Source: Clostridia bacterium (GTDB lineage: Bacteria > Bacillota > Clostridia > TANB77 > CAG-508). Taken from it: 15,705 nt of DNA. The notes under the pieces are model-generated. The model ran no database searches. It saw only the letters and a program-made list of their open reading frames with translations, and had not been told where the DNA came from. Below are positions 1 to 6,868 of this stretch, piece by piece. The translations under genes and the position numbers were made by a program. Where the stretch lies: contig CAADUD010000158.1 of assembly GCA_900752095.1 (NCBI GenBank), positions 1 to 15,705 on the forward strand, given 5' to 3'. The first letter of the stretch is position 1. Each line of letters begins with the position of its first letter.

Positions 1-348
1 AATATAATTTTCTGCATATTCTTTTGCTTTATTAAGAGCTTTTTTATTTTCAGATGTAACTTTATAATTATTAAAACTATACGATTTTAATCTAATATTC
101 ATCTTGCTATTATTGTATAATTTATTAATTACATCGTTTTTTCTTTGTATTTCTGCCTTGATTTCTTTTTGCTTTTTTTCATAATCAATCTTTTCCCAGT
201 ACGTTTTGGACTCTTCACAATCACATCTTTCAGCTTGTCCTTCTATTGAAAATTGTCTATTATTTAATTGAAATAACAATTCTTTTTGTTCTAACTCTTT
301 ACCACAAAATTTACAATTTACTTTATTTAAAGTTGTTGTCTGAACCAT
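1..348 (-). CDS. DnaC-like helicase loader (AAA+), partial: N-terminal 116 residues
   Basis: The frame opens at ATG 348 behind a strong AAAGGAGG site (about 352-360) and stays open to base 1, so the gene runs off the left edge. The visible 116 residues hold a likely zinc site (Cys12-x2-Cys15 and Cys42-x-Cys44), then a lysine-rich helical segment, then a stretch ending ENKKALNKAKEYAENYI. That order is typical of DnaC/IstB-like loaders of Gram-positive phages and integrative elements, in which Walker A follows next; Walker A would lie outside this window. Such proteins load the replicative helicase onto element DNA. It lies 46 bp downstream of the replisome-organizer gene on the same strand, the usual pairing in phage replication modules. 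The family assignment is inferred from the N-terminal pattern only, because the ATPase core is not visible. Confidence 0.75.
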   Translation of the reverse strand, partial: MVQTTTLNKVNCKFCGKELEQKELLFQLNNRQFSIEGQAERCDCEESKTYWEKIDYEKKQKEIKAEIQRKNDVINKLYNNSKMNIRLKSYSFNNYKVTSENKKALNKAKEYAENYI

Positions 349-394
349 ATTTCCTCCTTTCGTTCTAATTTTCTTTTTCAAATTAATTACTCTT

Positions 395-892
395 TTACTC
401 TTTAAAACCACTTTCATTTTCTAAATTACTTATATCTTGTCTATTTTTATTCTTTTCTTCTCTATTCTTATCTTCAGTGTTACTTGATGTTACTATAACG
501 TTACTATCTTTCTGTTTATCTCTATATTTTTGTTGTCTTCTTCTGTTTGATTCTCGGAGCTTTTCTAACTCATCGGCACTTTGGTACATATCCCAATTTT
601 TTATACAAATTGTATCTTTTTCGACAATAATCATGTCAAGTTTGTGTAAATCTTGTATAATCTTTTCCAATTTATTCAAAGTTTTGTGCATAACCTTAGA
701 TAGATCTTCTTTTGACATTGGAATATTTTCTCCAAGTAAGATAGCTCCATGTTGATTACTTTTTGCTGCTAATGTTAAAAGTTGAATCCATACTCTAAAA
801 TAGGTGTCCCCGTCTCTATTTCTGAGTAACTTTTTCATTTTCTCATTATCAAAAATATCTGTGTAAACTTTTAACCACTGGACTTGTACCAT
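395..892 (-). CDS. Phage replisome organizer, N-terminal domain protein
   Basis: A 165-residue protein that starts at ATG 892 behind GGAAGGAGG. Residues 1 to about 125 match what is known of the phage replisome-organizer N-terminal family: the opening VQWLKVYTDIFDNEKMKKL, a central LLTLAAKSNQHGAIL, a winged-helix-like stretch with NIPMSKEDLSKV, then INWD-type and QSADELEKLRESNRRRQQKY segments. Family members bind the element's replication origin and recruit the helicase loader. The last 35-40 residues are a charged, low-complexity tail (Asn, Glu, Lys). There is no second DnaD/DnaB-II domain such as longer relatives carry, so this is a short form. It lies between the excisionase-like gene (15 bp upstream) and the DnaC-like gene, almost certainly in one transcript. 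Confidence 0.85.
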   Translation of the reverse strand: MVQVQWLKVYTDIFDNEKMKKLLRNRDGDTYFRVWIQLLTLAAKSNQHGAILLGENIPMSKEDLSKVMHKTLNKLEKIIQDLHKLDMIIVEKDTICIKNWDMYQSADELEKLRESNRRRQQKYRDKQKDSNVIVTSSNTEDKNREEKNKNRQDISNLENESGFKE

Positions 893-907
893 CTTCTTAC
901 CTCCTTC

Positions 908-1102
908 CTATTGTACCGATGCTTCTTCTTTTTGTGTTAGATATTCATCTAATACTTTTACTCTGAATAAATACTTTCCACCAACTTTAGAACAAGGAAT
1001 TTGCTTTCTTTTTGCTAATTGATTAATGAGCCAATAGGATATTCCTAAATAGTCAGCTGCTTCTTTCATTGTTAATGTTGTCCTTTTTACTTCCTGTACC
1101 AC
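908..1102 (-). CDS. Excisionase-like small HTH protein (HTH_17/MerR-type)
   Basis: A 64-residue protein with a GTG start at 1102. The start is chosen because GGAGG sits 10 bases upstream (1113-1117); the next in-frame ATG (codon 12) would cut into the HTH. Residues 11-55 form the winged HTH typical of the excisionase/HTH_17 family: MKEAADYLGISYWLINQLAKRKQIPCSKVGGKYLF has the helix-turn-helix followed by the wing. Proteins of this size next to integrases act as recombination directionality factors or as small regulators, and sequence alone does not separate the two roles. It is the first gene of the leftward replication transcript and is divergent from the gene at 1338, the place occupied by xis in many phage islands. 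Confidence 0.8.
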   Translation of the reverse strand: MVQEVKRTTLTMKEAADYLGISYWLINQLAKRKQIPCSKVGGKYLFRVKVLDEYLTQKEEASVQ

Positions 1103-1337
1103 TGATAGGTTCCCTCCTTTCTCTCTAAATTCATATTTAATTGAAAACTTTTGTAAAAAATTATGATATCTATTGATTTTTTATTTTATTTATTGTAAAA
1201 TAATATTGTGAGAAATTCACATTAGATATTTTTGATTTTTTACAATCACATTATATATACCTTTTTATTAAAAGTCAAGAAAATTCATAAAATATATTCT
1301 AAATTTCTCACAAAATATACTAAGGAGTTGACAAGTA
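1103..1337. promoter_or_regulatory. Divergent control region with inverted operator-like repeats
   Basis: This spacer separates the leftward replication genes from the rightward regulator/integrase genes. The 12-mer TTGTGAGAAATT occurs at 1206-1217 and, inverted, at 1302-1313. TGTGA/TCACA half sites also lie at 1207-1211, 1217-1221, 1246-1250 and 1308-1312. A second inverted pair is ATTGTAAAA (1192-1200) and TTTTACAAT (1238-1246). Possible promoters are TTTACA (1152-1157) with 16 bp to TATGAA (1130-1135) on the minus strand, and TTGATT (1232-1237) with 16 bp to TATATA (1254-1259) on the plus strand. The repeats are seen directly. The promoter calls are weak in DNA this AT-rich, and the binding protein is unknown. 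Confidence 0.5.
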
Positions 1338-2477
1338 ATGTTTAAAAACCCCGAAATACCAACTGATAGTGGTTTCACTATATGGTTTAATAAAAAAGAA
1401 AAAAAGGAGTTCTATGTAACACCTTTAATGGATTGTAATTTAACATTTAATAAAAAAATAAATAATACATATAAAGAAATATTATTAGAACATACCTCAT
1501 ATAAATTTCCTAATACTAAATGTTCTTTAGTTAAAAGAGACTATTTTCATCCATTAGAAGAAAAATATGGAATGTTTCTAATTAGATTTTTAAATGCTGA
1601 CTTTTCAAATTCTCTAACCGCTTATAATACTTTCTTTGGATTTTATGGAATTGAACTATTAAAAGAATATGTGAATAGTATATCTAAAGCTAAAGTATGT
1701 AAAGTTCCCAGTGAATTTTTTACATATTTTACTGAATTTTTTGAACAATCAAAGGATAGAATTATAGAATTACAAAAACAAATTAGAGAGTGTATTAATT
1801 TTGTATATAATTTAGATAATTCAGATTCTTATAAGGACGAGCTATCTCATATTAAATTTCTATCTTATGCTTTAAGAAATGATTTATATAATTATACTAG
1901 GCAAACAAATATCTATTTTAATACTTTATTTGTTAATGGTACAGATGGATTAAGTCCAAACTTAGCTAATCCAAGTAAAATTAGAAAAAGCATCAAAGAT
2001 GGAAAACTAAGCTATAAAACAAGTCACATTTATCACTCATCATACTTATCTAATATGATATTTGTTTCTTTAAATGAAATTGCAATGAATACATATGTTA
2101 CTATTAAAAAATGTCAAAATTGTGGTAAATACTTTATTCCTACATCAAAGGAATCTGAAATATATTGTGATATTGTTTATTATAAGGATGAAAAATCTTG
2201 TAGGATAATAGGTGCTGCTGAAACATTTAAAAAAAGTATTGGAGAAGTAGAAGCTTATAAATTATACAAGAAAACATATCAAAGAATATTAATGCAAATT
2301 CAAAGAGGAAAGATAAATCCTTATAGCGAAAAAGCAAAATATTTTGCACAATGGAAACAATCTTCTCAACAAAACTTAAAAAAATATAAAAAAGGAAAAA
2401 CAACTGAAAGTGAATTAAACGAATGGATGAAGAAAAGTATTGATAAGTTTGATAAATACGATGAAAAAGATATTTAA
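1338..2477 (+). CDS. Zinc-ribbon protein resembling DUF6076, in the regulator position of the element
   Basis: A 379-residue protein starting at ATG 1338 behind AAGGAG (1322-1327). No enzyme motif or membrane segment is visible. The first 250 residues look mostly helical with many aromatic residues. Near residue 255 is a treble-clef or zinc-ribbon-like unit, IKKCQNCGKYFIPTS, with Cys259, Cys262, Cys277 and Cys288. It is followed by CRIIGAAETFKK and a basic C-terminal helix region (KKTYQRILMQIQRGK). This C-terminal pattern resembles DUF6076 proteins and the CGNR zinc finger found in some DNA-binding regulators. The gene lies 47 bp before the integrase start region on the same strand and is divergent from the excisionase-like gene, where islands usually carry their master regulator. 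A regulatory DNA-binding role is inference; an unrelated accessory role is possible. Confidence 0.65.
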   Translation: MFKNPEIPTDSGFTIWFNKKEKKEFYVTPLMDCNLTFNKKINNTYKEILLEHTSYKFPNTKCSLVKRDYFHPLEEKYGMFLIRFLNADFSNSLTAYNTFFGFYGIELLKEYVNSISKAKVCKVPSEFFTYFTEFFEQSKDRIIELQKQIRECINFVYNLDNSDSYKDELSHIKFLSYALRNDLYNYTRQTNIYFNTLFVNGTDGLSPNLANPSKIRKSIKDGKLSYKTSHIYHSSYLSNMIFVSLNEIAMNTYVTIKKCQNCGKYFIPTSKESEIYCDIVYYKDEKSCRIIGAAETFKKSIGEVEAYKLYKKTYQRILMQIQRGKINPYSEKAKYFAQWKQSSQQNLKKYKKGKTTESELNEWMKKSIDKFDKYDEKDI

Positions 2478-2496
2478 ATAAATATATACATATCCT

Positions 2497-2547
2497 CTCC
2501 CACCCATAGTTATGCCGAAAGGAGGTGAAAAAGGCAATGGCTGGGAG
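2497..2547 (+). promoter_or_regulatory. Predicted mRNA hairpin enclosing the integrase ribosome binding site and start codon
   Basis: Bases 2497-2502 (CTCCCA) pair with 2542-2547 (TGGGAG). After one C/C mismatch (2503/2541), 2504-2507 (CCAT) pair with 2537-2540 (ATGG). After a 5-base bulge on the left side, 2513-2516 (TGCC) pair with 2533-2536 (GGCA). The ATG start codon (2537-2539) is inside the stem, and the Shine-Dalgarno AAAGGAGGTG (2518-2527) fills the 16-base apical loop. Fourteen pairs, mostly GC, are unusual in such AT-rich DNA. The pairing is read directly; translational control of the integrase is inference. Confidence 0.55.
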
Positions 2548-3727
2548 TATTGAAAAAAGAGGTGAAAATACTTACAGGTTAATAGTATCAACTGGTAAAA
2601 ATCTAGATGGTTCTCGAGCTAAAAGAACAAAAACTATTCATGGTTCTCGCAAAGATGCAGAAATAGCATTAGCTGAATTTGTAACTGAAGCAAATCATGG
2701 ACTTATTCCAGAAGGAAAGCCTATAACATTTGAAGAGTTCTTTCATGTATGGCAAATAAATTATGGCGAAAAAGAATTAGCACCTTCAACATATAAAAGA
2801 TATGTTAGAATGCTAGAAACTCGAATTTTACCATATTTAGGTTCTTTTACTTTAGAAAAGATCAAACCAACAGATCTTATGAAATTATATTATATGCTAG
2901 AACAAGATACTCAAATAAGAAGACTTGCTAAAAATAATGGAGAAAGAACTTTAAAACCATTATCTAAGAAAACTATTCTAGAACATCATAGATTAATAAG
3001 TTCCATGCTACACAAAGCTGTATATTGGCAATTAATACCATTTAACCCTGCTGAAAGAGTTCAACCACCAAGAGCTTCTAGAGCAAAACGTAAATTCTAT
3101 GATGATGAACAATGTAAAGTTCTTTTAAATAACTTAAATACACTTCAGGAAAACGAAATGAAATATAAAGTTGCAATCATTTTAGATGTCTTTACAGGAG
3201 CAAGACTTGGAGAATTAATGGGACTTGAATGGAATGATATTGATTTCAAGAATAAAGAAATTGCTATAAATAAAGCAAGTCAATATCTTCCTGAAAAAGG
3301 TATATATACAAAAGAACCGAAAACATCAAGTTCATATAGAAATGTTTCTATACCTGATTCTGTAGTTGAAATGTTAGAAAAATATAAATTATGGTATGAT
3401 AATCAAAAAGAGCTTTGTGGTGAATTCTGGTACGATTCTAATAGGTTATTTGTTCAAGATAATGGAAAACCTATGCACCCAGATACAGTAAGTAAATGGT
3501 TTGGTAAATTTATTAAAAAAATTGGACTACCTGTAATTAATTTTCATGGTATCAGGCATACAAATGCTACTCTTCTTATTTCACAAAATGTAGATGTAGC
3601 AGTTGTAGCAGCAAGATTAGGACATGCTCAAATAAGTACAACATTTAATTTCTATGTCCATCCCCTAGCTTCTCATAATAGAAGTGCAGGTATAGTCTTG
3701 CAAAATTTATTGGTAGATAAAAACTAA
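2537..3727 (+). CDS. int: Site-specific tyrosine recombinase (integrase, Tn916 Int-like)
   Basis: A protein of 396 residues that inserts and excises the element by strand exchange at att sites. An in-frame GTG exists at 2525 but lies inside the Shine-Dalgarno AAAGGAGGTG, so ATG 2537 (MAGSIEKRGENTYRL) is chosen; it sits 9 bases from that site. Residues 1-55 are the arm-binding AP2-like N-terminal domain, about 60-165 the SAM-like core-binding domain, and about 185-390 the catalytic domain. Catalytic residues, numbered from the ATG at 2537, are Arg223 (TGARLGEL), Lys262 (KEPKT), His337 and Arg340 (HGIRH), His363 (LGHA) and nucleophile Tyr373 (NFYVHP). All are present, so the enzyme should be active. 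The gene ends about 180 bp from the 3' end of tRNA-fMet, the expected geometry for an element inserted in that tRNA. Confidence 0.95.
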   Translation: MAGSIEKRGENTYRLIVSTGKNLDGSRAKRTKTIHGSRKDAEIALAEFVTEANHGLIPEGKPITFEEFFHVWQINYGEKELAPSTYKRYVRMLETRILPYLGSFTLEKIKPTDLMKLYYMLEQDTQIRRLAKNNGERTLKPLSKKTILEHHRLISSMLHKAVYWQLIPFNPAERVQPPRASRAKRKFYDDEQCKVLLNNLNTLQENEMKYKVAIILDVFTGARLGELMGLEWNDIDFKNKEIAINKASQYLPEKGIYTKEPKTSSSYRNVSIPDSVVEMLEKYKLWYDNQKELCGEFWYDSNRLFVQDNGKPMHPDTVSKWFGKFIKKIGLPVINFHGIRHTNATLLISQNVDVAVVAARLGHAQISTTFNFYVHPLASHNRSAGIVLQNLLVDKN

Positions 3728-3814
3728 CCACTCTTTTTCAATATAATTACAAAAGTTGCTTTTTTAAAACCACAAGACGCGTTTTAGGCTATTTGAAAGG
3801 GTTTAGACAGCATG

Positions 3815-3861
3815 TGTCCCCAAGCTGTCCCCATTTACGTCAAAATTACGTCAAAGTCAAA
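3815..3861. repeat. Two pairs of 11-bp-phased direct repeats, candidate integrase arm sites
   Basis: TGTCCCC occurs at 3815-3821 and 3826-3832, and TTACGTCAAA at 3835-3844 and 3846-3855, with a partial third GTCAAA at 3856-3861. Each pair repeats at exactly 11 bp, about one helical turn. They lie between the integrase gene and the tRNA, where Tn916-type and lambda-type integrases place their arm-binding sites. The repeats are seen directly; their use by the neighbouring integrase is inferred. Confidence 0.5.
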
Positions 3862-3892
3862 AAAATAAGAGTCCACAATCTCTTGCGACTCT
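3859..3892 (-). terminator. Rho-independent terminator downstream of tRNA-fMet
   Basis: On the minus strand AGAGTC (3887-3892) pairs with GACTCT (3868-3873), with a further CAA/TTG pairing inside the loop, followed by a T-rich tail ending in seven T residues (3859-3865). It lies 13 bp past the tRNA 3' end and would end the tRNA transcript before it reads antisense into the integrase. Confidence 0.65.
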
Positions 3893-3904
3893 AAGTTTAA
3901 ATCT

Positions 3905-3980
<76 letters not shown>

Positions 3981-4006
3981 ATATATAACTTTTTTACTAC
4001 TTATTA

Positions 4007-4035
4007 AGTATACTTCTTTTTTTTTATATTGTCAA
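4007..4035 (-). promoter_or_regulatory. Sigma-A-type promoter of tRNA-fMet
   Basis: On the minus strand TTGACA (4030-4035) is followed by 17 bp and TATACT (4007-4012), close to the ideal housekeeping promoter. The -10 box ends 26 bp before the tRNA 5' end. Confidence 0.85.
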
Positions 4036-4356
4036 TACATTTCCCCAAAAAAGTGCCCACCGTATCTTAAAATAGCAATTTAAAATAAAAACCTATTCTT
4101 CATAGACTAGTATCTTTGTTAAATTTTGTTTTCCTTTAAATTTTGTATATATTTTTCAAAGTATCTCCTCTATTATTATTATATGCTTTTTATATTTATA
4201 ATATTACCAAAATATTCTATCGATATTCTTTATTAATACATTTTGCTATTCCTATCTCATTTTAAAACATCTTATCCAATTATCTTATTAGTCTATTCTA
4301 CTAAACCCTACTATTTCAATTTTTTAAATACTGGTATCTAATAATTAATTTTCTCT
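4036..4356. other. AT-rich intergenic region, no gene seen
   Basis: This stretch lies between the tRNA promoter and the end of comEA. No convincing reading frame, RNA gene or terminator was found on either strand. It contains only short AT-rich duplications, such as TTAAATTTTGT appearing twice near 4119-4145. No strong terminator is visible behind comEA, so its transcript may fade out here. Confidence 0.5.
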
Positions 4357-5013
4357 TTACTTTACCACCACATAATCCTTTATATCTCTAAATTTAGCAT
4401 CTCCTATTCCTTTTACATTCTGTAAATCTTCTATTTTGTTAAATTTTCCGTTTTGTTCCCTATACTCAATAATTCTACTTGCTATGGACGGGCCTATTCC
4501 TGGTAATTCCTCTAATTCAGATTGATTAGCTTCGTTAATATTCACTTTAGTATTTCCTTCTTTAGAATTATTCTCTCCTTGGCTAATAATATTATTTCCA
4601 CTTTCTTTAGTAATATACGCTTTTTCTTGCTTTTCATTTTTATTTGGTATATAAATTTTTTGTCCATCTTCTAACACATAGGCTAAATTAATAACATCTA
4701 AATCTGCATCTTTTGTTTCCCCTCCTGCTGCTTCCACAGCATCTGCAATTCTTGCTCCTTCTGGCAAAATTAATATTCCAGTCTTTTTTACTTCTCCTGT
4801 AATGTGCACAATAATTACATTTTGATTTTCTATAATATTGTTTTCACTTTCAACTTGGTTTTGAGTGTTTTCTAAATTTACCATTTGGCTAATGTCTAGC
4901 ATTTCTTGAGTTTGTGACATAGAAATAAACCCATAGATTGCAATTCCAATAACTATGATTCCTATGACAATTCCTCCTATTATTTTTTGTTTTAAGTTAA
5001 ATTGTTCTAACAT
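4357..5013 (-). CDS. comEA: ComEA-family DNA receptor: membrane anchor, SLBB domain, helix-hairpin-helix DNA-binding domain
   Basis: A protein of 218 residues from ATG 5013. A TTG at 5037 extends it by 8 residues, but GGAGG is then about 14 bases away; ATG 5013 has AAAGGA about 4 bases upstream, so either is possible. Residues 10-31 form a membrane helix. Residues 66-124 are an SLBB domain (HITGEVKKTG, EGARIADAVEAAGG, DGQKIYIPN), followed by a polar Asn/Ser/Glu linker. Residues 157-215 are a double helix-hairpin-helix (VNINEANQSELEELPGIG, VKGIG). This is the standard ComEA layout: an outer-face, membrane-anchored protein that binds incoming double-stranded DNA and passes it to ComEC. No comEC or comF is next to it, so transformation competence cannot be concluded from this gene alone. 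Confidence 0.92.
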   Translation of the reverse strand: MLEQFNLKQKIIGGIVIGIIVIGIAIYGFISMSQTQEMLDISQMVNLENTQNQVESENNIIENQNVIIVHITGEVKKTGILILPEGARIADAVEAAGGETKDADLDVINLAYVLEDGQKIYIPNKNEKQEKAYITKESGNNIISQGENNSKEGNTKVNINEANQSELEELPGIGPSIASRIIEYREQNGKFNKIEDLQNVKGIGDAKFRDIKDYVVVK

Positions 5014-5105
5014 TTTTCCTTTATGATATATTTTCAATTAATATATCATATCCTCCTTTCTTTCTAATTTAATTTTAATATTTTCCTTTTTATATTCCCT
5101 TCATG

Positions 5106-5132
5106 TTTCATTTTATTTTGCATAAAATGAAA
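5106..5132. repeat. Perfect 11-bp inverted repeat in the comEA leader region
   Basis: TTTCATTTTAT (5106-5116) and ATAAAATGAAA (5122-5132) form a perfect hairpin around a 5-base loop. No T-tract follows on either strand, so it does not look like a terminator. It lies about 95 bp upstream of comEA and could be an operator or a leader RNA stem. Confidence 0.5.
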
Positions 5133-5246
5133 TAAATTCATTTCGTAAAAGATTAACTGTAAATATACTTTTTTATTTTTGATATTTTTATATTCAATTG
5201 TTTCAGACATCATCATAAAACTTTGAAAGTCATTACAAAATTTTCT

Positions 5247-5283
5247 ACTATATCTTGAAATAATTTTTATTTTAAGATATAGT
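5247..5283. promoter_or_regulatory. 37-bp near-perfect palindrome carrying the carboxypeptidase promoter
   Basis: Arms 5247-5263 and 5267-5283 are complementary apart from one mismatch (5257/5273). Within it, TTGAAA (5255-5260), 17 bp and TATAGT (5278-5283) form a good plus-strand promoter for the gene at 5326. By symmetry the minus strand reads TTAAAA (5270-5275), 17 bp and TATAGT (5247-5252), pointing at comEA. The palindrome is certain; promoter use and any repressor are inferred. Confidence 0.55.
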
Positions 5284-5325
5284 TATATTTATATTAAATT
5301 TTTGAAGATTGTTAGGAGATAAATT

Positions 5326-6798
5326 ATGAAAAATTCTAAGTGGTCTTTTCGATTACTTATTTTTATTTTATTATTTCAGTTTTTTTTATTTTATTTTTCT
5401 TTTTCTATAAATGAAAATATATCTTTTGCTTCTGCTGTAACTAATTCCAGTACCAATACAGAAGCAGCCTCAACCAATAACATAACTAATTCTATTCCTC
5501 CTATTAATACTACAGATAATGTTAATGACTTTTCTATTTATTCTCCCAATTGTATTTTAATAGAAGCTAATTCTGGTAGAATTTTGTATGCAAAAAATGC
5601 ACAAGAAGTAGTTTTTCCTGCCAGTACAACCAAAATTATGACCGCCATTTTAACTTTAGAAAATTGTGAGTTGACAGACATTGCTACAGTTAGCCATAAT
5701 GCTATCTTTTCTGTTCCTGTTAGCTATTCCCATGCTAGTTTAAAAGAAGGAGAAGAATTGACCATAGAGCAATTATTAAATGTTTTGCTTATTCCTTCTG
5801 CCAATGATGCTGCCAATGTTCTTGCAGAACATATTTCTGGAACTGTCGATAATTTTTCTGTTTTAATGAATGAAAAAGCAAAGGAAATTGGTTGTTTGAA
5901 TACTCATTTTGTAAACCCTAATGGAGTTCATAATAAGGAGCATACCACAACTGCTTATGACTTAGCTTTAATGGGAAGATATGCAATGCAAAATAGTACT
6001 TTTAGGAGCATTGTAAAAAAAACCCGATATTCTCTTCCCTCTACCAATAAATATAATAAAACAGATCGTATTTTTAATACTACTAATGATTTGTTAAGAG
6101 AAAACAACAGTAATTCAAAGGATAATTATTATTATGAAAATGCAACAGGAATTAAAACAGGATATACCACAGAGGCAGGGTCTTGTATTATAGCTAGTGC
6201 TAAAAAGGATAATATGGAAGTAATTGCTGTAGTTCTTGGAGGAGGAACTACAAAAGATGGTCTTAGTGAGCGAAATTTAGATTGTATTAATTTATTTAAT
6301 TATGCTTTTAAAACTTATTCTATGCAAACTGTACAGAAAAAAAATAACGTACTAGAAAAAATTACAGTAAAAGGTGCAACAAGCGATACTCGAAAGTTAA
6401 ATGTTCTTGTGAAAGATGATATTTCTATTTTATTATCTTCAGAAGAGAATGCTCAAAATTTAACCCCTGAAATTAGCTATAGAGATGATTTAAAAGCTCC
6501 TATTTCCGCTAATGAAGTAATTGGAAAAATTACTTACCAAGTAGGAGATGAGACATATTCTTCTGCTTTACTTGCAGAAACTAGTGTAATAGCTTCTGGA
6601 TTTTTGCCTATTGTACTTCGTATTTTATTAATTCTAGTTACTTTATATTTACTTTATATATTATTAAAAAAGCCGAAGAATAAAAATAAAAGACATGGTT
6701 CTGGTTCTTATTTTAAAGGAACAAAGAAATCTAAAAAAAGAAAGAAAAAAGGTGGACATTTCCGTTGTATGCAATTAAATAATTTTGAACTTTTATAG
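5326..6798 (+). CDS. D-alanyl-D-alanine carboxypeptidase (peptidase S11, PBP5/DacF type)
   Basis: A 490-residue exported enzyme that removes the terminal D-Ala of peptidoglycan pentapeptides and so limits cross-linking. The start is ATG 5326 behind AGGAGA. Residues 8-36 are a signal peptide with likely cleavage after FASA; a Ser/Thr/Asn-rich linker reaches residue 67. The penicillin-binding catalytic domain has all three motifs: SxxK at Ser100-Thr-Thr-Lys103, SxN at Ser158-Ala-Asn160, and KTG at Lys277-Thr-Gly279. A C-terminal beta domain (about 340-420) follows. Instead of a plain amphipathic anchor, residues 425-447 form a membrane helix followed by a very basic tail (KKPKNKNKR, KKSKKRKKK), so the protein is probably held at both hydrophobic segments or anchored at its C-terminus after cleavage. 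It is convergent with the LCP gene. Confidence 0.95.
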   Translation: MKNSKWSFRLLIFILLFQFFLFYFSFSINENISFASAVTNSSTNTEAASTNNITNSIPPINTTDNVNDFSIYSPNCILIEANSGRILYAKNAQEVVFPASTTKIMTAILTLENCELTDIATVSHNAIFSVPVSYSHASLKEGEELTIEQLLNVLLIPSANDAANVLAEHISGTVDNFSVLMNEKAKEIGCLNTHFVNPNGVHNKEHTTTAYDLALMGRYAMQNSTFRSIVKKTRYSLPSTNKYNKTDRIFNTTNDLLRENNSNSKDNYYYENATGIKTGYTTEAGSCIIASAKKDNMEVIAVVLGGGTTKDGLSERNLDCINLFNYAFKTYSMQTVQKKNNVLEKITVKGATSDTRKLNVLVKDDISILLSSEENAQNLTPEISYRDDLKAPISANEVIGKITYQVGDETYSSALLAETSVIASGFLPIVLRILLILVTLYLLYILLKKPKNKNKRHGSGSYFKGTKKSKKRKKKGGHFRCMQLNNFELL

Positions 6799-6819
6799 CA
6801 ATTCTTATTTTTATATTAA

Positions 6820-6868
6820 AATAAATAAAAGGCACTACTAATAAATAGATAGTGCCCTTTATTTATTT
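6820..6868. terminator. Bidirectional terminator between carboxypeptidase and LCP genes
   Basis: GGCACTA (6831-6837) pairs with TAGTGCC (6850-6856). Past one bulged C, the flanking A-rich and T-rich runs (AAATAAATAAAA and TTTATTTATTT) extend the stem and give U-tracts on both strands. It serves both convergent genes and overlaps the stop codon of the LCP gene at 6863. Confidence 0.85.

Noticed and set aside
477..755. Open frame on the plus strand
   Set aside because: It is antisense to the replisome-organizer gene, has no ribosome site, and its composition is the complement of the real gene.
2525..2536. GTG start for the integrase giving an MKKAMAGS N-terminus
   Set aside because: The GTG is part of the Shine-Dalgarno AAAGGAGGTG; ATG 2537 has correct spacing and gives the usual MAGSIEKRG start.
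3750..3768. AAAAG-TTG-CTTTTTT as an integrase terminator
   Set aside because: The stem has only A-T pairs plus one G-C, too weak to call.
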